A stretch of DNA of 64,000 nucleotides from Tetragonia tetragonoides (Eukaryota > Streptophyta > Magnoliopsida > Caryophyllales > Aizoaceae): assembly GCA_038025085.1 (NCBI GenBank), contig CM076139.1, forward strand, positions 23,081,307 through 23,145,306, read 5' to 3'. Positions within the stretch are counted from its first letter, which is position 1. Every line of letters begins with the position of its first letter. This document shows, one piece after another, positions 54,975 to 64,000 of this stretch. Below the pieces are notes generated by a model that was given only the letters and a program-made list of their open reading frames with translations, was not told the DNA's origin and made no database searches. The position numbers and the translations under genes were made by a program.

Positions 54975-55784
54975 AATTGGTGAGATGGCCTTTACTCTTT
55001 GGGCGTTAGTTTAATTTGTCTCACAATTGGCCCACATAGCCTAATTAGGCTTCCAAGACTTCTCTTTGAAGTTGAGCACGCATAAGTTTTTGGTAAGAAA
55101 ACAAAACAGAGACAGTGAGCAGCAGCTCTCGGCACAAAGAAGCTGACACACACAACACTGTGAGAGGGAGAGTGATTTTACTAAGCTCAAGCTTTGATTA
55201 TAAGGGGCAGACGCCAATTTAGTTGTGGTATTCAGCTTTGGGTCATAGTTCTAATAAGTTGGCAGGGTGTGCTTGTGCTCAATTAGTATGTTTTTCAACA
55301 ACGGTAACTTTTAGATTTTGGTCTCTAGTACTTTGGGAGTAGTATTAATAATTGTTATCAATTGTTTACTCAATTCTAGAGATTTTGCTGTACCTTTGAT
55401 TGATTGTAGATGCTATTTCAAGTTAGGTCAAAACTTGAAACTTAAACTTTGCAAATTGCTATTTGCTTATAGTGGATTTACTTGTCGGCTTGGCCCGTGT
55501 TTTTTTACTCTCCACTCTGGAAGGTTTATCACATTAAATTCTGAAATTCATTTATTTACTATCATATATTATTCTGGTTGTTTGTTATTGTGATTGGGTT
55601 GTGTAATTTTGGCCGATGATCGTTGTTGTCGATCGTGTGAGTATTTATCTTGGACCTCAACAAGTTCAACCTGTACAACAAGCAGAACTAAATAAAAAAC
55701 ATAGTTCAGCCTCTTCCACATAGTTCAGCCTTTTCCACAATAGTTCTAGTTTGAGTCGACACATGCATATGAAGTAGTCACCAT
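54975..55784. other. Unassigned region upstream of the second copia
   Basis: May hold the remains of a 5' LTR and leader of the copia remnant, but I found no matching 3' LTR or primer site. No gene. Confidence 0.35.
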
Positions 55785-58700
55785 GGTGTGTGCAGATGGT
55801 GATTGTCTTCACATTGATGATTGTGGTTCTGAGTGGGTTGTTCATTCAGAGAGTTTGTACCATTGTGTACCTAAGCGAGAGCATTTCAAGAACTACCGAG
55901 CAGGAGGCTTTGGTAGAGTACAATGAATATGGGAAACTCCAGTTCTGCAAGAATTGTTGGCATGGGTGATGTTCGTGTACACACTGATGTTGGGTGCACA
56001 TTGATCTTGAGAGATGTACGACATATTCCAGATTTGCGTCTCAATTTATTGTCACAAAGTGTTCTTGATCGAGAGGGCTATCGACATACACTTTGAGGTG
56101 GCAAGTGGAAGTTCTCTAAGGGGTCAATGACAGTAGCTCATGACGAGCTAGGTTGCACATTGTACAAGACACACATGTTTGTTTGTTCTGGAGAGATACA
56201 TGTTGTTATGGAGAACACTTCTCTTATGGCATCGGAGATTGGGGCATGTTAGTGAGAAAGGAATAAAATTGCTTGCTGGTAAGTCTTTTATTCTTGCAGA
56301 TACTACTATTTCTCTTGACCCATGTGATCGTTGTCTAGCTGGGAAACAACATCGAGTTTCATTTCCTTAAAGGTCTAGCAAGAAGAAAGTAAAGTTAGAG
56401 TCGATACACTCTGACGTGTGTGGTCTAGTGGAGGTGGAATCTCTTGGTGGTAATAGATACTTTGTTACTTTTATTGATGATGCTACACGGAAAAATTGGG
56501 TTTAAATGCTGAAAAATTAAAGCCAAGTGTTCGAGATTTTATAGAAGTTTCATGTCATGGTAAAGGGAGACATATAGAAAATTAAAGCGTCTTCGTACTG
56601 ACACTGAAGGTGAGTATACCTCGAATGAGTTCGAGGGTTATTGCTCGAGACATGGCATTCGACATGAGAGGACAGAGCGTGGTACCCCACAACACAATGG
56701 TGTTGCCAAGAGAATGAACAAAACCATTGTTGAGAATGTGAGATGCATACTGAGAATGGCAAACCTTCCGAAGTCGTTTTGGGGTGAAGCGGTCAGACCT
56801 GCTGTCTACTTGATAAAAAGAGCTAATCCGTCTGTTCCTTTGGGTTTTGATGTTCCCGATTGTGTTTGGTTTGGGAAGAATCCTTCTTATGCTCAATTGA
56901 GAGTGTTTGGGTGTAAAGTTTTTATGCACGTGCCAAGGAACAACGATCTAAGCTTGATTCGAAGAGTACTATTTGTATATTTGTTGGTTATGGTGATAAA
57001 GAATTTGGTTATAGGTTGTATGATCCAGAAAAATAAAAAGTTGTTAGGAGTAGAGACGTAGTCTTTTATGAGCACGAGATGGCAGCAAGCCTCTGAGGTA
57101 CAGGTACAACCACTAGTAGTACAAATTTGCCATTTGCTACTGATGTTTCTCCTGATTTTGTTTCTATTGATCAGCCTACTATTGAAGAGCATGAGCATGA
57201 ATTTGTTCATGATGAGCCAAAAGAGGTGCAACCTTGTGGTGATGTGCAGCAAGACGCACATGAGACAGAAGATATTTCTGAGTAAGGGGAGCAGCCCACT
57301 CCACAGGTGGATAATGCACAAGTTAGAAGGTCATCCAGATAGCGTAAACCTTCTATCAAGTATCCAAGTTCAAAATTTATTCTTGTCACCGATGAGGGGG
57401 AGCCAGAAAGCTTCCCAGAAGCATTGTCTAGCCAAGACAAAGATGAGTGGCTCGAGTATATGCAAGAGGAGATGGATTGTTTGAAAAAGAACGAGACTTA
57501 TGAGATCTTGTTAAGCTTCCTAAGGGGAAGAAAGTGTACGTTGAAAAACAAGAGGGTGTTCAAGTACAAGAAAGATGGAAACAAACTAGTGAAATGGAAG
57601 GTTAGAATTGTGGTGAAAGGATGCAACCAGAAGAAGGGCATCGACTTTGATGAGATATTTTCACCAATGATAAAGATGACATCCATTCATATGGTATTGA
57701 GTCTAGCTGCTAGTTTGGATTTGCAACTTGAACAACTTGAAGTAAAAACAACATTTTTACATGGAGACTTGCACGAGGAAACTTAAATGGAGCAACCTGA
57801 TGGATTTGAAGTTAAGGGAAAGAAAATCTAGCTTTCAAGTTGAAGAAGAGTCTTTATGGGCTCAAACAAGCACCAAGGCAGTGGTATAAGAAATTTGATT
57901 CGTTTATGAGAAACAACAACTATAAATAAACTCATGCAGATCCTTGTGTGTATTTCAAAAAGTTCACTGGAGGTAACTTCATTATTCCTTGTTTATATGT
58001 TGATGAAATGCTCATTGTTGGACAAGATGCAGATATGATTCACAAGCTCAAGGAGGAATTGTCCAAGTCCTTTGATATGAAAGACTTGGGTCCTGCAAGA
58101 CAGATTTTAGGCATGAAAATTGTTCGTGACAGAAAATCAGGAAAGTAGTGGCTGTCACAGGAAAAGTACATTGAAAAGGTACTTGACAGATTTAATATGA
58201 AGAATTCCAAGCCGATTAGTATATCGTTAGCAGGTCACTTCAAGTTGAGTATGTCTTCTATTCTGTATTCCTCTGTTGTTGATTCTTTGATGTATGCGAT
58301 GGCCTGCACAAAACCAGACATCGCACATGCTGTTGGTGTTGTCAACAGGTACTCAACTAATCTGGGATAATTTTACAGGGAGGCATTGAAGTTGATCTTG
58401 AGATATTTGCGGGGCACCTCAAAACTGAGTTTGTGTTTTGGAGGCGGTGAGCCTATACTTGAAGGCTTTAAAGATGCAAACATGGCTGGTGATTTGGATA
58501 ACAAAAAATCAACCTCTAGTTACTTGTTCAGATTTGTTGGGGGAGCTATTTCATGGCAGTCCAAGTTACAGAAGTGCGTAGCTTTATCTACGACAGAGGC
58601 AGAGTATGTGGCAGCCGTTGAAGCAGGTAAAGAGATTCTTTGGTTAAAGTGGATTCTTCATGAGTTGGGTTTGAAGCAAGGTAAGTACACAGTATTTTGT

Positions 58701-58830
58701 GATAGCTAGAGTGCTATGGATTTCAGTAAGAATACTATGTATCATGCCCGCCCAAAACACATTGATATGAGATATCATTGTTTGCGTGATGTGATTGAGG
58801 AGCGACTAATGAAGTTGAAGAAGCTCCTCC
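55785..58830 (+). pseudogene. Decayed Ty1/copia pol (protease to RNase H)
   Basis: A second copia lineage, heavily mutated. In order: protease (SEWVVHSESLYHCVPKREHF, where family members have a DSG/DTG site, here lost; then RHIPDLRLNLLS); pre-integrase (LLWHRRLGHVSEKGIKLLAG, CDRCLAGKQHRVSFP); integrase (SIHSDVCG, QHNGVAKRMNKTI-like text in broken frames, 56700); a linker; reverse transcriptase (VVKGCNQKKGIDFDEIFSPM, QLEVKTTFLHGDLHEET, LYGLKQAPRQWYKKFDS, and LYVDEMLIVGQ, where the second Asp of YVDD is Glu); RNase H (LSTTEAEYVAAVEAGKEILW, RPKHIDMRYHCLRDV). More than ten stops and shifts. LTRs not identified. It is older than the copia at 42960. Confidence 0.9.
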
Positions 58831-58910
58831 TCTCAAAGATGATTCCTAGTCGAGGATATGATCCTACTCTAACGACACCGGCTTGTTGCACGTCTGTTCC
58901 CCTCGTATAA

Positions 58911-59520
58911 CATATCTGAGGTTAGTGCACCAGTCGACAACTCTGTTACCTTCCCGAAATATTTAGTTAACTCTACATGGTCGACAACGTGCTTGAAATT
59001 TATATAACTGACTGCATGGTTGACAACCTGACATTAAAAAAGTGTGCATGCTGTATCCAGAATATAGGAAGTCCTTTGGAATGGCATCCCCCACTTGGTT
59101 TATCTCTCAGAAGCAATGGTGAATTGGTGAATTGATGGTCAATTCATCTCTCCTAGTAAAGAGTAGCCTGCAATTAGAGGTTATATAAGCCAGAATGTCT
59201 CTGGGCATAACACTCATGTCCAGAGTTTTAGGTGCTGATTGAGAAACTTGTGAATAGTTATGATTTGCCAACTGTTGTTTGTTGTACTCTAATCCTTCCT
59301 TGATTGCTATGAGCTCAGCACACGTGATTGATCTGCCTCCTTGGTTATACTACTACATCTGAAAAAGATTGTTTGGTGTTTATGCTCTTTCGAAATTTTG
59401 GTTACTGCAGGGGAAGGTGAAATCGGTGTATTTGCGAGTTCAGATTGGGTTTGCGTGAGCATGCTGAGTGCGTGGCCTAACCAAAATTATGGAACAACCA
59501 TAGGAGTATGGGCAAGGTAG
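58911..59520. other. Region after the copia remnant
   Basis: Could include 3' LTR remains (a ggttatataagcc TATA-like site near 59180), but no partner was found. No gene. Confidence 0.35.
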
Positions 59521-59544
59521 CACGAAAATGTGAAAGCGGAAATG

Positions 59545-59670
59545 GGAAACATGAACACGGGACACGGGACATGGGAGACGGGAGACGGGATACGCAAATT
59601 CTCAAAAATTATTATATACAATGAACCACAAAAACGGATACGCAGACACGGGAAGCACGGACACGAAAAA
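59545..59670. repeat. Degenerate acgggaca simple repeat
   Basis: Repeated acgggacacggg/acgggagacggg units with a second cluster (ggatacgcagacacgggaag) after a 35-bp gap. Non-coding. Confidence 0.75.
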
Positions 59671-59799
59671 TGGGAAATGCACGCTGAGTGTCGCGTTTGT
59701 ACTTGCTTGAATATGGGAGATGGAAGACCTTTTTACATTTTTTTTAAGATGCTAAGATTAGCTGGGTTAGATTCTGGAACGACATGCTTACTGAAATAA

Positions 59800-60970
59800 G
59801 GGAAGTTAGTAGTTAATGTTGAGTTGTTAATTTTCGCATAGGTATAGTACAAACTGCTCAAAAATGTAATTGATGGAAACAAAAGTACGTCTTTCTGGTA
59901 AACTTACTTGTACGAATACACTTCAATAGATTGAACAAGTAATAAGAAGTTTAAGCATTGTAAGCCATTTCTAGTGGCGTTTCATTCACATCTTCACGCA
60001 TTGTCAAAAGTTTCATTAGAATGTGTTTGGACTTGGAAACATTCATTTAGTTTCTTTTTAAGGTTTCATTTAGTTTGTTGGCTCTGATCAAGAATATACT
60101 GCTACAACCATGCTACATATAAATTAAAAGTCGGGACAAAGTTACGTAGTATAAAGTCTCATCTAAAAATACTTTTTTTTTGGGTCGTTAGATGAAAAAA
60201 GTGAATCTCAACTCATGACAATAAACCTAACTCATGACGATAAACCTATCTTATATTGAACACTTCTTATAATAATAACATTTCACTTTTCAAGCTAATG
60301 AGAAAGAAATTCGCTAACATTTCTTTTAACTTTTCAAGCTAACGAGAAAGAAATTTGCTACCATTTCCCTCATGCAAAAGTAGGCATTGACCTTTTAAAT
60401 TACTTTTATTTAAAGACCTTGAATCTTCGAGGAAAATCATTGCTAACTACGTGTTTACACTCATTTGTTGATAGCTGAACAATTTTCTTTTATTTGCTCT
60501 CCATCGACATACATTATTACTTTTAAATTGGATACATTACCAAGATTTGACCCTTTTTTACAATGAAATTTCCGAATATCCTCCTTGTTGTTACTTAGAC
60601 AAACAAGATACACGTTGTAAGCATCATTTGTAGTAGCTCTCTAAGTTTTCAATGTCAACCGTAAGGTAAAAGTTTTGGGGATACGTTTAGTTTCAACACG
60701 TCAGGATTATCATTTTTTTAAACTCATCTTCGAATATATACAATACGATCTAATTCAAGCAAAAGTCAATATCTTGATTTTTTTTAAATTGATCGGAGTT
60801 GTGTTTCCATGCAAAAACATAGTGAATACTGGAAAATTGAGCTTACTGAAATGAAAATTTTCATGTTCTTATATGGTGCCTCATTAACTTATTATTATAA
60901 TTGTATAAACATAATAAAACATAACAAAACCTAATCCAATCAAACCTATTGAATTTAAAGTCATAGTGTA
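59800..60970. other. Unassigned AT-rich region
   Basis: No gene seen. A short direct repeat, cttttcaagctaa plus gagaaagaaatt, occurs at 60288 and 60331. Confidence 0.5.
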
Positions 60971-60989
60971 AGATTTATATAAGATGGTC

Positions 60990-61255
60990 ACGGTGAAAGT
61001 TTGGAGGTTAAGGTCAGAAGGACGAAAGGATCATTTGCATCCTTCTCTAGTTGATGAGTAACAAATTTCTTGATCGCTACTCTATTAAGGTGGTGTTTCA
61101 AGTATCTAGACAAGTCGGGATTACAAGCACATACTACATCGACCATTCTATTATCGATGCCATGCACGTCATCAATCCGTCTAAAGATCATTGGGCGAGT
61201 ATGGTCACCAAGGCTGATTTTACGGCGGAAACGGACATATCTATGTATGATCATT
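60990..61255. repeat. Dispersed repeat, copy 1
   Basis: It shares an ordered series of words with 62610-62885 (gaccattctattatcgatgc, catgcac, gtctaa, ggctgattttacggc) at moderate identity. Open on both strands for 70-88 codons, but I recognise neither frame. Confidence 0.7.
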
Positions 61256-61448
61256 ACCTTTAGAATTCAATAATATAGAGATTAATATTAGAGATCAACA
61301 AAATTGGTAGAAATTATATATCAAGATTTTTTTTTATCAGAGTCAGCACACTAACCAGCTTACCGTTAACCAAATTGTAGAAAATACCAAGAATTATTTT
61401 CTTCACAAATCGGTTTGGATATGATCCTGCTAGTCAATGAGAAAATGA

Positions 61449-61718
61449 TTGTTTTTCAGTCAAACATTCGGTCTGACCAAAGACAATGATATACGAGGTA
61501 TTGGTAATGAGATGATTAATTTATCAGGTGTTATTTATCTACGATTAGTGTATGACTTTACAGTCAAAGATTACGTCAAATACCTAAGAGGCGTCAAAGC
61601 AAACAATCTGGAGATGTTTGTCAGTGCAACAGGTCACAAGAAAGTAAAAGGGTCCATTCTGGTGACCAAACTTAATCTACCCTCCTTCGCTGCTACTTTG
61701 TCCCTGAACATTTCTTGA
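61449..61718 (+). other. Unrecognised 89-codon open frame
   Basis: Starts MFFSQTFGLTKDNDIRGIG and includes YDFTVKDYVKYLRGVKANNL. It is long for this AT-rich stretch and follows the dispersed repeat, so it may be part of the same unknown element. No motif recognised; could be chance. Confidence 0.2.
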
Positions 61719-62609
61719 AAGTTTTTTAGACAGTTAATTTTCATTGGAACTGAATCATATTTCATATACAAGGACGAATTTGAATAGGTAAACCTAGACT
61801 TTTTGAAACTCGAAGCGTACCCAAGAAATTGAAATTACTTCATATGAAAATATCAAAGCTTTCACATTACAAGTAACCGTGAAAAGTTAGAGAGCTACTA
61901 CAGCGGTTACCTATAGTGCCTAATTCGTCTGGAAAAAACCACTACTAACAACAAAGAGGATGTTCGGAGTAGGATCTTAATGGTTAAAAAACCGTAGTGT
62001 TTGTCAATTGTCATATCCTCTTTAAGAGTAATATATGTCACTTATACTTTAAGATCATGATGATCTTGTTAAAACTAACGACAATTGTTTTACCTACTTT
62101 AAGAGTAATTTCTAGAGAATATTGTTAAGTTGAAACTTTATCATAATTATATATTAGAAGGCAATTGTACAATTGTACATAAACATTTATCACCATTTAT
62201 TGATTAATTTATTGGGTTGGGTTGGGTTTTGCGATAGGTTATATTAGGTTATGGAATCAACAATGTAATTCCTCAAGTGAAGTCTATCCTAGAGCACAGT
62301 CAAGTGTTATTAAAACAACCGTACTTGTGGGTTATTTCCCAAATATCATTTGTTATATAGCGACTTCGCCACACCATACTAAATAGGCAGAATATGCATT
62401 TGCTCGAGATTTATCTAGTTTTCACTGTGACGCGCAATCTAAATGAACGAATAAGTTTTTCTTGGGTGAACCTCAATCACTCTGGGGACACAACCAATTT
62501 AATCGAATTATGATGAGTATTCTCAAGTTGCGCAGTGTATTTGCACCACTCACATTCACTCTCAATGAAAGTTAACCTCCTAATGAATTTATAATGAAGG
62601 GGAGTTTGG
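61719..62609. other. Unassigned AT-rich region
   Basis: No gene or clear repeat seen. Confidence 0.5.
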
Positions 62610-62885
62610 TTTCCCAACGAGGTTGAGAAGGTGAGTAGGTTGAGGTCGGATGGACGCAACGAAAAATGTTCATTCTTCTCAAACTAATGAATAACTAAAT
62701 TCTTGATCTCAACTCTACGTAGTATTTGACTTTGATTGTCGTAGATAAGTCCTGGATTGAAGACACGCACTACATTGACCATTCCATTATCGATGTCATG
62801 CACATCCATCGTCCCGTCTAAGAATCATTACGTCAACGGTGGTCATCAAGCTGATTTCACGGCCGAAGTGGACTATTTCGGGTGA
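62610..62885. repeat. Dispersed repeat, copy 2
   Basis: Diverged direct copy of 60990-61255, about 1.63 kb downstream; its frames carry stops. Confidence 0.7.
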
Positions 62886-63440
62886 TTTTATTTTACAATG
62901 GCAGACATTGCAGCTATCATTGGGGTAGACATAGAAGTACCTATGGTCACTCCCGGTTATGGTCATTTTGTTAGATTTTAGCCCACAATCCAGTATTTAT
63001 TATAGGCTAGTTGAATGCTCCTAAAGAAAAGAATTGAAATAAATAATACTCCATAATAAGACACATACATTGAACCTACGGACGCAATATGACTTGCATA
63101 TTGAATGTTCTTTCCTATCAATATATATATATGTATAATTGAGTTCTCACCAAGGTAGCATTGAATATGTAATAAATAGTCATAAACGCATGGGTGATTA
63201 AAAAAAATTAAAATTAGTTTGATTTTATTTTAATAAAAATAAGTAACATAGGTATTATTTATTATCCTACAAAAGTATATTATATATTCACTAAAAAAGT
63301 AATTTCTTTGTTAAAAATATATTCTTTTTGTTGATAAAAAATATATTATCGTTCATTGCTACTCCTATTATTCAATTTTATATATTGATATGATTAAAAA
63401 AATATTATATTGATTCTAATAACGGAGGATGACAAGAACT
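62886..63440. other. Unassigned AT-rich region
   Basis: No gene. Very AT-rich from 63180, with a short TA run near 63121-63133. Confidence 0.5.
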
Positions 63441-63468
63441 CGTGCATCGCACAGGCACGAATTCTAGT
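63441..63468. mobile_element. Possible second Helitron 3' terminus
   Basis: A short stem GTGC-atc-GCAC (63442-63452) followed 11 bases later by CTAGT (63464-63468). No 5' end found; weaker than the site at 42365. Confidence 0.3.
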
Positions 63469-63771
63469 TAGAAATATAAAATATGCACACAACTTGATGA
63501 TGCTCTGCAAATGAATGTGTCCTCTTGATAAATAGTCTACCAAAGCGGGATTTGGCTCATCATTTTTTTTTATCTCATGCATTACTTAACAAGAGTGTGT
63601 GTTTTTTTTTGAAACGTTTTAAATAACAAGTGTTACATACAACTCCAAATCAATCAATCAATAATAATAAAAATAATAATATAATAAAAATATATATATA
63701 AAGGAGGCGTTATTCGGGAGCAATGAGGCACGCTACCTAGGCGAGAATTTTGAGCGCGCCACCTAAGCGAA

Positions 63772-63872
63772 GATAATGACAAAAAATAATTTGTGTAAAA
63801 TGTTTAGGAGTCTCAGATAATAATGACAAAAAATAGCTGGTGTAAAACGCTTAGGAGTCTCTGAATCCTTAC
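63772..63872. repeat. 47-bp tandem duplication
   Basis: Two copies of a unit starting ataatgacaaaaaata and ending ttaggagtctc. The surrounding 63469-64000 holds no recognisable gene. Confidence 0.85.
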
Positions 63873-64000
63873 TATTTAGGATTATTGAGAGGTTAATTTT
63901 CTATACATCTGTTGTTGTGCTTGGTACTTAGGGGTCACAAGCAATCTATAAGGGCAGCCCTACGCACCCTAAAAAGTCCTCAAAAGGGTTGAGGACTATC

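Noticed and set aside
60988..61254. 88-codon minus-strand frame as a gene
   Set aside because: No recognisable motif; the plus strand is open too, and the related copy at 62610 has stops.

Overview
This window is nuclear DNA from a flowering plant, most likely a eudicot. It is AT-rich, has plant-type introns, and is dominated by LTR retrotransposons, CACTA and Mutator-type DNA transposons and SINEs. The host genes it holds (FBD F-box protein, plant aspartic protease, proteasome ATPase RPT2) are all broken. I see no intact host gene and cannot name the species. Layout: 541-2724 is an F-box/LRR/FBD pseudogene whose last coding segment is split by a 1.07 kb Mutator-like element with a perfect 9-bp target duplication. 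From 3118 to 36110 lies a plant aspartic protease pseudogene split within one codon by a 31 kb nest of elements. The nest consists of an outer Ty3/gypsy element (3283-34439, minus strand, duplication TTATT). It contains a second copy of the same family (13921-27006, duplication GGTCT) and a CACTA transposon (6876-11641, duplication TAC). 36837-42194 holds three further inverted-repeat elements and a diverged solo LTR. 42439-48847 is an RPT2 pseudogene into which a SINE inserted, then a Ty1/copia element into that SINE; its 3' end carries a second SINE containing a Mutator-like element. 50490-52345 has a minisatellite and a 167/168-bp satellite array. 54727-54958 is a tRNA-type SINE with a 16-bp duplication. 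55785-58830 is a decayed copia pol. The rest to 64000 is mostly unassigned AT-rich DNA. The most striking system is the gypsy family. Read on the minus strand each copy is: LTR, a primer site fitting tRNA-Arg, long leader, gag, integrase, then two genes running the opposite way, a tandem-repeat 3' region and the second LTR. Protease, reverse transcriptase and RNase H are missing from both copies, with the same gag-to-integrase spacer, so this appears to be a non-autonomous subfamily that moved in deleted form. The two antisense genes are a seven-exon plant mobile domain (PMD) gene and a one-exon gene resembling the related DUF7745 group. All PMD exons have ancestral lengths divisible by three, and introns survive because they are antisense to the element's genomic RNA. 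The tandem repeats before the 3' LTR differ completely between the two copies. Order of events that the sequence supports: the protease gene was hit by the outer element; the outer element was later hit independently by the inner copy (33 bp beyond its PMD stop codon) and by the CACTA element (inside PMD exon 2). Separately, RPT2 received a SINE and then the copia element inside it, and another SINE and then a Mutator-like element inside that.
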